The notes beneath the pieces are model-generated. The model did no database searches and had not been told where the DNA came from. It saw only the letters and a list, made by a program, of their open reading frames with translations. Shown piece after piece: positions 43,711 through 54,017 of a stretch of DNA of 64,000 nt. The position numbers and the translations under genes are program-made. The first letter of the stretch is position 1. Each line of letters begins with the position of its first letter. Source of the DNA: Planctomycetaceae bacterium (GTDB lineage: Bacteria; Planctomycetota; Planctomycetia; Planctomycetales; Planctomycetaceae); the NCBI GenBank assembly GCA_020638955.1, contig JACKHO010000008.1, positions 1 to 64,000 of the forward strand. Reading direction: 5' to 3'.

Positions 43711-44256
43711 ATGTCAAGGGTTGGAAAGAAGCCGATTCCCGTCGCAGCAAACGTCGAAATCACTCTGAAAGATCAGGTGATTGGCGTTAAAGGACCGCAC
43801 GGCGAGTTGTCGTTCGAGTGTCACGCCAATATGGCTGTGGCTTTCGATGAAGGATCACGCGAAGTCGTTGTGACCCGTCCTGACGATACACGCCAGAATC
43901 GTGCCTTGCATGGCCTGACTCGCGCCATCATCGCGAACATGGTCCAAGGAGTTCAGACTCCTTTTGAGAAGAAGCTGGAAATCCAGGGGGTTGGTTACCA
44001 GGCCACGCTGGCAGGCGGAGTACTTTCGCTTCAGGTCGGCTTTGCCAACGTCATCAAGTTGCAGGTTCCCCAAGGCGTCAATTGCGAATTGCCTTCCGGT
44101 ACACTGATTATCATTCGCAGCGTTGACAAGCACGCTTGCGGACAGTTTGCCGCGAACATTCGTCGCGTTCGTCCGCCTGAACCGTACAAGGGTAAAGGAA
44201 TTCGCTACCAGGGCGAAGTTGTTCGCCGTAAGGCCGGTAAGTCGTTTGGTAGTTAA
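43711..44256 (+). CDS. rplF: 50S ribosomal protein L6
   Basis: 181 residues from the ATG at 43711 (MSRVGKKPIPVA); the frame opens at a TTG at 43699. Marks: IGVKGPHGELS, RALHGLTRAIIANMVQGV, and GKGIRYQGEVVRRKAGKS. L6 lies near the sarcin-ricin loop. Confidence 0.96.
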   Translation: MSRVGKKPIPVAANVEITLKDQVIGVKGPHGELSFECHANMAVAFDEGSREVVVTRPDDTRQNRALHGLTRAIIANMVQGVQTPFEKKLEIQGVGYQATLAGGVLSLQVGFANVIKLQVPQGVNCELPSGTLIIIRSVDKHACGQFAANIRRVRPPEPYKGKGIRYQGEVVRRKAGKSFGS

Positions 44257-44303
44257 TGCGAATCGGCCGTTAATGTGCCGACGTTGAATACACTGGTGAT
44301 ATC

Positions 44304-44669
44304 ATGAAACTCGAAAAACGACTTGCGAAGCGACGTGAACGACGCCGCCACCATGTTCGAAATCAGATTCGAAAAAGCGGTAAACTGCGTATGTCAGTCT
44401 TCCGCTCGAACAACCACATTTACGCCCAAATCATCGATGATGAAGCGGGTCGTACTCTGGTTGCCGCTGGTTCCGCAGAGAAATCTCTCGGTGGAGTTGG
44501 TACACACAACGGAAACAAGTCTGCAGCCGCAGCCGTTGGCAAAGCTTTGGGCGAACGTGCTGTTGCACAGGGAATCAAAGAGGTTGCCTTCGATCGTGGT
44601 GCTTACAAGTATCATGGACGTGTCGCGGCACTGGCCGATGCGGCACGTGAAGCGGGGCTGCAGTTCTAA
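44304..44669 (+). CDS. rplR: 50S ribosomal protein L18
   Basis: 121 residues, normal length. Marks: RRERRRHHVRNQIRKS, RLSVFRSNNHIYAQIIDD-like region, ALGERAVAQGI, and VAFDRGAYKYHGRVAALADAA. L18 binds 5S rRNA. Start ATG 44304. Confidence 0.96.
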   Translation: MKLEKRLAKRRERRRHHVRNQIRKSGKLRMSVFRSNNHIYAQIIDDEAGRTLVAAGSAEKSLGGVGTHNGNKSAAAAVGKALGERAVAQGIKEVAFDRGAYKYHGRVAALADAAREAGLQF

Positions 44670-44692
44670 AGGGAACATGGGGAGTAAGTATC

Positions 44693-45175
44693 GTGGCAAC
44701 CGCTGAAGGTAAAACTGGTAACACCGATCGCGTGGTTCAAATCCGCCGGTGTGCATGTGTGGTCAAAGGGGGCCGTCGGTTCAGCTTTGCAGCTCTGGTC
44801 GTCGTTGGCGATGAGAGTGGAACGGTTGGCTATGGCTACGGCAAGGGAACTGAAGTTCCTCTGGCTGTCGAAAAAGCCACCAAGCAGGCCAATCGTCAGG
44901 TTCGCAAGGTGCAGTTGAAGGGAACAACCATCCCGCACCGTGTTGAGGGGCGTTTCGGTGCCTCACGCGTGCTGCTCCTGCCGGCCGCTCCTGGTACCGG
45001 TGTTATTGCTGGTGCAACTGTGCGTTCGGTCGTGGAATTGGCCGGCGTGAAAGATATTCTCACCAAGAGTCGTGGATCGAATAACCCCACGAACCTGGTT
45101 AAGGCAACGTTTGACGCCCTCTCGAAACTGCGAAGTCGTGAAGACGTGGCGCGTCTGCGAGGAGTCGAAGTCTAA
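44693..45175 (+). CDS. rpsE: 30S ribosomal protein S5
   Basis: 160 residues from a GTG at 44693 with GGGGAG upstream. Marks: VVKGGRRFSFAALVVVGDESG, VGYGYGKGTEVPLAVEKA, LLLPAAPGTGVIAG. S5 shapes the mRNA entry path and fidelity. Its stop overlaps the rplO start by one base (TAATG). The rpmD gene that usually follows is absent. Confidence 0.97.
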   Translation: MATAEGKTGNTDRVVQIRRCACVVKGGRRFSFAALVVVGDESGTVGYGYGKGTEVPLAVEKATKQANRQVRKVQLKGTTIPHRVEGRFGASRVLLLPAAPGTGVIAGATVRSVVELAGVKDILTKSRGSNNPTNLVKATFDALSKLRSREDVARLRGVEV

Positions 45176-45624
45176 TGATTATTGATGATGTCCATCGTGG
45201 CATAACGAAAAATAAGAAGCGGAAGCGCATTGGTCGCGGTCCTGGATCTGGTCATGGCAAAACAGCCGGACGTGGTCACAAGGGAGCCGGCAGCCGTCGC
45301 GGTCACTCAAGCCGATTGGGATTTGCTGGCGGTCAAATGCCACTGTTCCGAATCGTCGCGAAGCGTGGTTTCAACAACAACGCATTCGCCGACAAGGTGC
45401 TGGCCATCAACGTCTCCTTCCTCGAAGAACGTTTCGAGTCTGGCGACACGGTCAACCTCGACTCGCTGAAGGAAAAAGGCCTCGCCAAGGGCAAGTTCGA
45501 CTTGATCAAAATCCTCGGCGACGGCGATTTGACCAAGAAGCTGACCGTTCAGGTTCATCGCTGCTCCAAAGGTGCAGAAGAGAAAATCAAATCCGCTGGC
45601 GGCAGCGTCGAGCTGATTGGCTAA
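45175..45624 (+). CDS. rplO: 50S ribosomal protein L15
   Basis: 149 residues, normal length. Marks: KKRKRIGRGPGSGHGKTAGRGHKGAGSRR-type Gly/Arg-rich start, GFAGGQMPLFRIVAKRGF, and a C-terminal GAEEKIKSAGGSVELI. The start overlaps the rpsE stop (TAATG). It is the last gene before a strong terminator at 45647-45673. Confidence 0.96.
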   Translation: MIIDDVHRGITKNKKRKRIGRGPGSGHGKTAGRGHKGAGSRRGHSSRLGFAGGQMPLFRIVAKRGFNNNAFADKVLAINVSFLEERFESGDTVNLDSLKEKGLAKGKFDLIKILGDGDLTKKLTVQVHRCSKGAEEKIKSAGGSVELIG

Positions 45625-45646
45625 TGAGTCGCTATTCGGAGTACCC

Positions 45647-45673
45647 GGCGGTCGTTTACGACCGCCATTTTTG
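45647..45673 (+). terminator. Rho-independent terminator after rplO
   Basis: GGCGGTCG and CGACCGCC (45647-45654 and 45659-45666) form a perfect 8-bp GC-rich stem with a TTTA loop, followed by ATTTTTG. It separates the ribosomal protein operon from secY. Confidence 0.85.
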
Positions 45674-45849
45674 TTTCCCGAGGTTGCGAAAATGCGTTTT
45701 GTTGGGGCTGTTCGGGCCGGATTAGGGAATTTGAGTTGGCTATTTGGCGTCGGTTCTCTATTCTCCGAAGTTCTTGCCGAGGTGATGGCTGCGTATTGTT
45801 TTTTTGTAGCCAGAAACCTCAACTCATTTCACAATAAGGACGTTGTTCC

Positions 45850-47202
<1,353 letters not shown>

Positions 47203-47284
47203 GAAAAGTAAGTGCCCTGCCCGACGTTTGAGCGTTGGTCAGGCAGATGGGGCTTCAGCCAGTTTAAGAGATTATGAACATTGG

Positions 47285-47312
47285 CCAGACTTGGGTGAAA
47301 ACCCAGGTCTGG
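47285..47312 (+). terminator. Strong hairpin after secY
   Basis: CCAGACTTGGGT and ACCCAGGTCTGG form a 12-bp stem with one G-T pair and a GAAA tetraloop, followed by a pyrimidine-rich TCTTGTCTCTC tract. It lies between secY and typA and is probably the secY terminator. A smaller palindrome CGACAT-ATT-ATGTCG lies at 47331-47345. Confidence 0.65.
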
Positions 47313-47445
47313 TCTTGTCTCTCAGAATCAGCGACATATTATGTCGCGCGCACGGCGGGGTTCTAACCCGCAATTGTTGGACGACCGTTTTCCTACGGCT
47401 GATCGTCCAACCCAAAAACGTTCCAAGTTAAAGTGCAGATGAATT

Positions 47446-49251
47446 ATGCGCCGCGACGACATTCGCAACATTGCCATTATTGCCCACGTTGACCACGGTA
47501 AAACGACACTGGTCGACGCACTCCTCAAACAGAGTGGACAATTCCGTGAGTCGGAGTTGTCTGAGACCTGTATTCTCGACTCCAACGAACTGGAGCGCGA
47601 GCGGGGGATTACCATTCTGTCGAAGAACATTTCGATGGAGTACAAGGGCGTGAAAATCAACATCATCGACACGCCAGGCCACTCCGACTTCGGTGGTGAA
47701 GTCGAACGCGTGCTACGAATGGCCGACGGCGCCCTCATGCTCGTCGACGCTTTCGAAGGCCCACGTCCGCAAACCCGCTTCGTGCTGACCAAGGCTCTGG
47801 AAGTTGGCCTCAGGCCAATTATTGTCGTCAACAAAATCGACCGACCAGACTGCCGTCCGGAAGACGCACTCCTCGAAGCCGTTCACTTGATGGAAGAGCT
47901 CGGAGCCGAGAATCCCCTCGAAATCCCGTACATCTTCGCGAGTGGTCGTTCCGGCTATGCCACAGATGACTACACCGAACGTTCCGGCAACATGGCACCG
48001 TTGTTGGATTTGGTGCTGCAGGAAATTCCAGGCCCATCGGTCGACGTCAATGCACCTCTGCAAATGATGGTGACCTCGCTCATTTGGTCCGAGTACGTGG
48101 GCCGAATTGCAGTGGGTCGGATCTCAGCCGGAACGGCTCGGGTCGGTCAGAAAATTGCCCTCATGAAAGCCGCTGGTCAAAAGCCCGGCCAAATCGAGTC
48201 GCTGGAAACGTTCACGAAGCTGGGACGCGTGAAGTCAGAAGTCGTGTCGGCTGGTGACATTGTCGCCGTGGTCGGACTGCAGGACGCCGAAATTGGTGAC
48301 ACCATTTGCGATCCCGTCACTCCGGTAGCACTGCCGCGAATCGAAGTCGACGAGCCGACATTGTCGATGGTCTTCACGATCAACTCATCGCCGCTCTCCG
48401 GCAAGAGTGGAAAGTTCCTCACAAGCCGCCACCTGCGGGAACGTCTCAGCCGCGAGTTGCAGTCAAACGTCGCCCTGCGGGTTGAAGACACCGACAACAA
48501 AGAGTGCTTCAAAGTCTCCGGACGCGGACTGCTGCACTTGTCGATTCTCATTGAGACCATGCGTCGCGAGGGGTATGAACTCTCCGTCGGCAAGCCCGAA
48601 GTCATCCGGAAGCAAATCGACGGCAAATGGCATGAGCCGTACGAGTTTCTGGAAGTCGAAGTACCAGGCGAAGATGTCGGTTCTGTCATCGAAATTGTAT
48701 CGAACCGCAAAGGTCAATTGACCGAAATGCGTCCCGGAACCGGAACGCATTCGCACGTCGAGTTCAGCATTCCAGCTCGTGGCCTCATTGGACTCCGGAC
48801 ACGTTTGCTCAACGCGACCAAAGGTGAAGCGGTCATGCACCACCGCTTCGATACCTATAAGCAGGTCGAAGGAGAAATCCCACGTCGCAAAAACGGCGTG
48901 CTCGTTTCGCAGGAAGCCGGCAAGGCGACAGCCTACGCACTCTGGAAACTGGGGGAGCGAGCAGACTTCTTTGTCGGTCCCGGTGATGAAATCTACGAAG
49001 GCATGGTTGTTGGCGAGAATGCCCGCGATAACGACCTCGTCGTGAATCCCATTCGAGAAAAGAAGCTCACCAACATTCGGTCCGCAGGAGCTGACGACAA
49101 CATCATCCTCCAGCCGCCGCGCCGCATGTCGCTGGAAATGGCACTCGAGTACATCGAGGGAGATGAGTACGTCGAAATTACTCCCGCCGCCATCCGGCTG
49201 CGGAAAATCATGCTCCGTGAAAACGACCGTAAGCGACAAGCTCGTGCCTAA
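47446..49251 (+). CDS. typA: Translational GTPase TypA/BipA
   Basis: 601 residues, normal length. G-motifs: G1 AHVDHGKTTLVD, G3 DTPGHSDFGGEV, G4 NKIDRPD. The C-terminal BipA-type part is present (GVLVSQEAGKATAYAL, VVGENARDNDLVVNP). TypA binds the 70S A site and helps 50S assembly and stress growth. Start ATG 47446, 243 bp after secY and behind a hairpin, so it is probably a separate unit. Confidence 0.96.
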   Translation: MRRDDIRNIAIIAHVDHGKTTLVDALLKQSGQFRESELSETCILDSNELERERGITILSKNISMEYKGVKINIIDTPGHSDFGGEVERVLRMADGALMLVDAFEGPRPQTRFVLTKALEVGLRPIIVVNKIDRPDCRPEDALLEAVHLMEELGAENPLEIPYIFASGRSGYATDDYTERSGNMAPLLDLVLQEIPGPSVDVNAPLQMMVTSLIWSEYVGRIAVGRISAGTARVGQKIALMKAAGQKPGQIESLETFTKLGRVKSEVVSAGDIVAVVGLQDAEIGDTICDPVTPVALPRIEVDEPTLSMVFTINSSPLSGKSGKFLTSRHLRERLSRELQSNVALRVEDTDNKECFKVSGRGLLHLSILIETMRREGYELSVGKPEVIRKQIDGKWHEPYEFLEVEVPGEDVGSVIEIVSNRKGQLTEMRPGTGTHSHVEFSIPARGLIGLRTRLLNATKGEAVMHHRFDTYKQVEGEIPRRKNGVLVSQEAGKATAYALWKLGERADFFVGPGDEIYEGMVVGENARDNDLVVNPIREKKLTNIRSAGADDNIILQPPRRMSLEMALEYIEGDEYVEITPAAIRLRKIMLRENDRKRQARA

Positions 49252-49269
49252 CCCGCGATTCTCGTGACA

Positions 49270-49408
49270 TGTCGCCGAACAGAAGCAAACCTGACAGTTG
49301 CCGGAACTTCGGCCACAAAATCTTCGTTGATTGAATGGGCACGTGGGAATGCTGGATCGCTGTTTGCGCAGTTCCGGCACTGACTTCGTGGCCTGCGGTC
49401 CGGCCTAC
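49270..49408 (-). repeat. MITE-like repeat, copy in opposite orientation
   Basis: Reverse complement matches 25248-25388 at both edges: it begins GTAGGCCGGACCGCAGGCC (from 49408 downward), with the GCCGGAACTGCGCAAAC block and the GGCCGAAGTTCCGGCAAC block. The distal terminal repeat is degraded; the middle has diverged. Confidence 0.75.
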
Positions 49409-49435
49409 ATTGAGTCACCCCGGCAAAGTCCAGAC

Positions 49436-50395
49436 TTAAGCGGCCTTTTGCGTCGCGGCTGTTACGGTCAATGTCGGTGGTGTTTGGACGTACAAATCCT
49501 GGCTCGGGAACGGGATGGTGAATCCCTGCTTGTCGAAGCCAAGCTTGATGGATTCCAACAGTTCGCTGCGCACAATGGCGTAGTCCGCTGTGGCAACCCA
49601 GGGGCGAACATTGAAGTTCACGCTGCTGTCCGCGAGTTCGGCGACGGCGACAAGTGGCTCCGGATCGGCGAGCACCTTGGGATGCTCCTGAAGCAGTTGG
49701 AGGAGAAACTTCTTCACGGCCAGCAAATCATCGGCATAGCCGCAACCCACGACCAAATCGATGCGCCGCTGATGAAACGCGCTGTAATTGGTAATGACAC
49801 CCGAGGTGACCTGGCCGTTGGGCACGACGACTTGGGCGTTATCTGGAGTTCGTAGAATTGTCGTGAACAGGTGGATTTCTTCCACTTTTCCGGACGTACC
49901 GCCAGCGTCAACTCGGTCACCTACTCGGAACGGCTTAAAGATCACCAGGAGAATTCCTGACGCAATGTTTGAGAGTGAACCCTGCAATGCGAGACCAATT
50001 GCGAAGCCGGCGGCTGCAATTGTGGCGGTCATGGTGTTCATGTGGACGCCAAGTTGCCCCAGCGCCGCAATAACAATCATCCCCGTCAGCACCGCATTGA
50101 GGACATTGCGCGTGAACCGCACGATCATCAAGTCCACTTTGGCCCGGAGTAGGGCGGCCTGGACAAGACTGAGCAGAATCTGCGTCACCCAGCGACCGAC
50201 ATAATAAATGGCAATCGCACCCGCCAAGCGAAGGCCAAAGATCACCGCATTTTCGGCAAGAAAGCTTTTGGTGTTGTTAACCCAGTCTGTCACTTCTCTC
50301 TGGTCAACGATCTTCGCCAAGGTCTCGGCAGCAATGTTTTCCGATTCCGCGAGCAGTTGTGGCCAAATGTTCATATAGTTGAAGTCCGTTTCCAC
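49436..50395 (-). CDS. MscS-family mechanosensitive ion channel
   Basis: 319 residues from a GTG at 50395 with AGGA upstream; ATG 50374 is the alternative. After an N-terminal helix of about 45 residues, three membrane helices follow (about 50-75, 90-110 and 120-145), with TM3 rich in Gly and Ala (IAAAGFAIGLALQGSLSNIASG), the MscS pore signature. The beta domain follows (KPFRVGDRVDAGGTSGKVEEI, VVPNGQVTSGVITNYS). It opens under membrane tension on hypo-osmotic shock. It is convergent with typA. Confidence 0.9.
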   Translation of the reverse strand: METDFNYMNIWPQLLAESENIAAETLAKIVDQREVTDWVNNTKSFLAENAVIFGLRLAGAIAIYYVGRWVTQILLSLVQAALLRAKVDLMIVRFTRNVLNAVLTGMIVIAALGQLGVHMNTMTATIAAAGFAIGLALQGSLSNIASGILLVIFKPFRVGDRVDAGGTSGKVEEIHLFTTILRTPDNAQVVVPNGQVTSGVITNYSAFHQRRIDLVVGCGYADDLLAVKKFLLQLLQEHPKVLADPEPLVAVAELADSSVNFNVRPWVATADYAIVRSELLESIKLGFDKQGFTIPFPSQDLYVQTPPTLTVTAATQKAA

Positions 50396-50632
50396 GTAAT
50401 CCTGTTGCCGAGTACGGTTTGGGGCCGCTCAAACTCCGCGAAAATAATTGAGTTGCAGACTCGCCGTACGACTTGGCTCTCGCTAGAATGCCGAATTCCT
50501 CGTCGGTGAGGCGAATGGGATTGGTACGTCTGTCCAATCACCAGCTTTGCTCTTCGTGCGGAAGCGTACCCGTTTCCCGAGGAGTCGAACAAGAGATTTT
50601 TGGAGCGGGATTTTCGTCTCCAAGGAACAGTC

Positions 50633-51019
50633 ATGACTATGTTTGCGATCATTGAAGATAGTGGTACTCAGTTTCGGGTTGAGCCAGGTCAAACCTTGGC
50701 AATCGATTTGCGTGCAGACGCTCAGGACGGGCAAACGCTCACCTTTGACCGCGTCATGCTGGCGAACGGTGGAGCTGCCAGCGTCATTGGTGCTCCCGTC
50801 ATTGACGGTGCTTCGGTAACCGGCGAAGTCGTTGAGGCTTTGTCCAAAGGCCCCAAGCTCGAAGTTCAGAAGTTCCGTCGCCGTAAGAACTCACGTCGTC
50901 ACACGGGACACCGCCAGAAGTACACGCTGGTTCGGATTACCGACATTTCGGTGCCTGGCCTGCAGGTTGTGGAAACTCCAAAGGCTTCCGAGGCGGCAGC
51001 TGCTGAGAGCGCCGAGTAA
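50633..51019 (+). CDS. rplU: 50S ribosomal protein L21
   Basis: 128 residues from the ATG at 50633, with AAGGA upstream; the frame opens earlier at 50600. Marks: MFAIIEDSGTQFRVEPGQT, VIGAPVIDGASVTGEV, and KFRRRKNSRRHTGHRQKYT. It has an Ala/Glu-rich tail. L27 (rpmA), its usual operon partner, is missing: a terminator follows directly. Confidence 0.95.
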   Translation: MTMFAIIEDSGTQFRVEPGQTLAIDLRADAQDGQTLTFDRVMLANGGAASVIGAPVIDGASVTGEVVEALSKGPKLEVQKFRRRKNSRRHTGHRQKYTLVRITDISVPGLQVVETPKASEAAAAESAE

Positions 51020-51045
51020 TTTCACGGCACATGTGAGAATACCGA

Positions 51046-51086
51046 AAAGGGTACGGTGTGAATTCACACCGTACCCTTTCTTCTTG
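51046..51086. terminator. Perfect-palindrome bidirectional terminator between rplU and coaX
   Basis: AAAGGGTACGGTGTGAATTC and its continuation form a 34-bp perfect palindrome (51046-51079) followed by CTTCTTG on the plus strand. Facing coaX on the other strand the stem is followed by a TCGGT-type sequence, so termination is more convincing for rplU. Confidence 0.8.
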
Positions 51087-51107
51087 CGCTGTGTTCTTTT
51101 GCGGCCT

Positions 51108-51923
51108 TTATTCTCTTTCACTGCGCAGGGCAACGAGAGCCAGCCCCTGCAATGCCAAATGTGGCAAGTGCTGGGCTGTGCTGAAGTGAGGAGCCAGCAG
51201 TGGACTCGCTCCGCCGGTCAGCAGGACAAGTGGCGGTCGGTCTTTCGATTTGTCGGTGCGTGTTAACCGGTCCCGCTGGCGAAACAGAAGTTCCCGAACT
51301 GCCCCCACGTGTCCCCAGTAGAGACCGCTCTCAATCGCCGCTGTGGTCTGATTGCCAATGGCATGTGGCGGCTGGTCAAAGAGTTTCGAGGCAGCGATTT
51401 CTGGAAGCGTGTCTGTGTAGCGATACAGTGCCTGAGCTCCCATGCGAACCCCCGGTAGAATGGCTCCCCCCAGAAAAACGCCCTTGCTGCTGACGGCATC
51501 CACAGTCACCGCCGTTCCCGAGTCGACGATAAAAGCCGTCTGCTTTTCGCCCCGGAGCTGATTGGCAGCAATGGCGGTAAGTAATCGGTCAACGCCGACC
51601 TTGGCTGGTTCGGCGACGTCGACTTCAATCGGCAGCGGCATGCGGCGGTCAAGCTGCTGCGGACTCGGCAGATTCTTTGGCCAATTCGCAAGCACCGCTT
51701 CGACTGCCTTGGGATTAGAACCCGTCACAACTGCCGTCAACTGCTCGTCGCATTCGGAGAACCAACTGGCAATATCGCCCCACGGCATTTCATTGCCGAC
51801 CATGGGTGCCACAAAGTGTTCAATTTCTGGTAACTGATTCGCCTCCTCGCAATGGCAAGAGGCGAACTTGATGCGGGTATGACCGGCATCGACGACCAAG
51901 AGTTTCATGGCGGGAGTTGTCAC
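51108..51923 (-). CDS. coaX: Type III pantothenate kinase
   Basis: 271 residues, near the usual 255-260. Phosphate-binding loops of the ASKHA fold are visible: LLVVDAGHTRIKF near the start and FIVDSGTAVTVDAV at about 137-150, then GGAILPGVRMG and a C-terminal glycine-rich VLLTGGAS. It catalyses the first step of CoA synthesis, pantothenate to phosphopantothenate. The GTG start at 51923 overlaps the rhomboid stop by 4 bp (GTGA), so translation is probably coupled. ATG 51908 is the alternative start. Confidence 0.92.
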   Translation of the reverse strand: MTTPAMKLLVVDAGHTRIKFASCHCEEANQLPEIEHFVAPMVGNEMPWGDIASWFSECDEQLTAVVTGSNPKAVEAVLANWPKNLPSPQQLDRRMPLPIEVDVAEPAKVGVDRLLTAIAANQLRGEKQTAFIVDSGTAVTVDAVSSKGVFLGGAILPGVRMGAQALYRYTDTLPEIAASKLFDQPPHAIGNQTTAAIESGLYWGHVGAVRELLFRQRDRLTRTDKSKDRPPLVLLTGGASPLLAPHFSTAQHLPHLALQGLALVALRSERE

Positions 51924-53578
51924 GTCGTTGGTGATTCCACTGCGGCAATCGGTGGGTCGGAATACTCAGCATCGGCCGCCTTACGCCTGAGCACGCGCGC
52001 GTGACGCAAGGTCATTGGGACGTACACCATGGCAAACAGGAACCCCAATGCGGCTCCTGTCAGGTGAACCGTGGCACTCACCTCCGGAGAGTTCACATCG
52101 AAAAACGTCTGCAGAATGACAATTAGGCCCAGGCCGAACAAATCGCGTTTCACACGTGGGCTGCTCCCCACGAATGCCCCCAGAATGAGATGTCCCAGCA
52201 GCGCGCCGATGAGTCCCATGACACCACCAGAAGCTCCCACCAAGACGACAGCCTGTTCATCGGGGTTGAAGCTCGTGAATAGTTCGAGAATGGGCTCAAA
52301 CAACACCATCGCGACAACGGCAGTGAACAGGTAACACGCCAGCATGGCCAGGCTTCCCCAGGCACGTTCCAGGCGCTGGCCAAACCACATCAGGCCGAAA
52401 ATATTCATCATCAAGTGGAGGGAGCCAAAGTGCAGGAACGCAGCGAAAACGTAGCGATGGTACTCTCCAGGCGTATATGAGAAGGGGGCAATGAGTGCTC
52501 CCATGCCGACCATATTCTCTTCGTTTGTTGCCCCGCCCGGGATTTCGAAGAAGAAGACAATGAGCAGCGAGAGGATGATGAGCCACGTCACGGGAGCCCG
52601 TCGCGAAGGCGGCGCACTCATCACCGCGAAGTGGCTTTCGTGTCCGACCGTTTCTGCCATTTGGTGAAAGATGTCATCGCTGGCAGGGGTGTGAGCCTCA
52701 AGTGGAAATGTCGCGAGTGGTTCCGAACGTCGCATTTCTGCGCGACGAGCCAGTTGTTTGTCCGGACTTTGCGTTAAACGGCCGAGAATTTCTTCCGCCG
52801 CGGCGATTTGCCCGGCCCCCTGGTATGCCGTCGCAATCCAGAATTGCCGCGTGTCATTGGCCAGTCGATTCAGAGGACCGCTGAGCAACTTCTCGGCAAT
52901 GTCCACTTCGCCGCAATAGGCGGCCAGCCGCATACTCATGGTGTTCATTTCGAACCCATCGGGCACACGCTTTTGAAGGATGAGCAGACGCTCGAACTCG
53001 TCGAGCATGAGTTGATGCTGTCCGGTCTCCCCCAAAGCTTGCAGGTACACGTCAATGAGCGTGGCGTCATTGAGCCGCTCAATAGCGTGCGATGCCCGAA
53101 TCCACGCAAGGATGCCATCCCAGTCTCCATCGACTCGACTGGAAAGCATCCGTGCCAGTGTACTGAGCGGGGAATCGTCGGACTTCAGTGAATCGAGAAT
53201 CGCTCGGGCTTTCTCCTGTTCGCCTCGATACAAATGACGCACTGCCCGAATCAAATTCGGTTGCTGCCACATATTGTCCCAAGGATGCAGCCAGGCCACG
53301 ACGTTGGCCAGCGCAATTCCAAGTCGGTAGTAATGATGTGTGACGAGCCAGGCTGTCGCCGCATTGAGCAAGAGCGGAACGAAAATGAGCGAAACCCACG
53401 GGATGCCGACGTACAGATGCGTCTGCCCGGGACTCAGGTAGAGCGAGCAAGCCAGCCCAATGAGCATGCCAATGGAAATGACGCTCCAGCCATTGAGGCG
53501 ACGGGCAACAATGCTGCGAAGAACCAGCACCAGGCTGTTCGCACCAATCATCCACAGAAGTAAGTGACTCAAGTCCAT
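51920..53578 (-). CDS. Rhomboid-family intramembrane serine protease
   Basis: 552 residues. Two or three membrane helices at the N-terminus are followed by a helical, TPR-like soluble region (about 100-300; many LxxLLxxL-type repeats, for example ARAILDSLKSDDSPLSTL). The rhomboid core is at about 330-520: LMMNIFGLMWFGQRLE, the catalytic Ser in GASGGVMGLIG, and the likely catalytic His in HLTGAALGFLF. It cuts membrane substrates within the bilayer. It leads the coaX gene, which it overlaps by 4 bp. Confidence 0.85.
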   Translation of the reverse strand: MDLSHLLLWMIGANSLVLVLRSIVARRLNGWSVISIGMLIGLACSLYLSPGQTHLYVGIPWVSLIFVPLLLNAATAWLVTHHYYRLGIALANVVAWLHPWDNMWQQPNLIRAVRHLYRGEQEKARAILDSLKSDDSPLSTLARMLSSRVDGDWDGILAWIRASHAIERLNDATLIDVYLQALGETGQHQLMLDEFERLLILQKRVPDGFEMNTMSMRLAAYCGEVDIAEKLLSGPLNRLANDTRQFWIATAYQGAGQIAAAEEILGRLTQSPDKQLARRAEMRRSEPLATFPLEAHTPASDDIFHQMAETVGHESHFAVMSAPPSRRAPVTWLIILSLLIVFFFEIPGGATNEENMVGMGALIAPFSYTPGEYHRYVFAAFLHFGSLHLMMNIFGLMWFGQRLERAWGSLAMLACYLFTAVVAMVLFEPILELFTSFNPDEQAVVLVGASGGVMGLIGALLGHLILGAFVGSSPRVKRDLFGLGLIVILQTFFDVNSPEVSATVHLTGAALGFLFAMVYVPMTLRHARVLRRKAADAEYSDPPIAAVESPTT

Positions 53579-54017
53579 TCGTTGGTTCCCGCCAACGAGT
53601 TTGACGCAGATCGGTGCTGCAACTCGTGGTTGTTCGTGTGGCTAGTCTGAGTGATCCGGACAGGGGACGCAACGCCTGCCTGTGAGGCCCGCCTGAAATC
53701 AGTAGCCCCGGCCCATAGGCGAAGACTCATCCCCAAAACTGGCGTTCAATTGTGACGGTAAATCCGCTCGTAATGCCGGTGTTGTTTGTGCCTGGTTCAC
53801 GCGTCGCAGCAACATGGTAAGACTGATTCAGGTCCCCGAAAGTCCAATAAGAAGCGGTTCAGGGGCATCCGAAATCCATGTCGTTCTTGACACGCAAGGG
53901 AATGCTGATATGTTCAGTAGTTGAGTGACCCGGTAATGGACATATCGGCACTTCCCTCCGAACCGTGAAACTTGCGGTTCTTTACCTTCCTTAAAATTCG
54001 TTCCGGAGCGAGGCTCA
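53579..54017. other. Divergent intergenic region
   Basis: 439 bp between the rhomboid gene and the DUF1549/DUF1553 gene. A possible promoter lies at 53887-53914. No gene or repeat was recognised in the rest. Confidence 0.5.
53887..53914 (+). promoter_or_regulatory. Possible sigma70-type promoter upstream of the DUF1549/DUF1553 gene
   Basis: TTGACA (53887-53892), 16-bp spacer and TATGTT (53909-53914, four of six). It lies about 100 bp before the start at 54018. Chance occurrence cannot be excluded. Confidence 0.35.
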
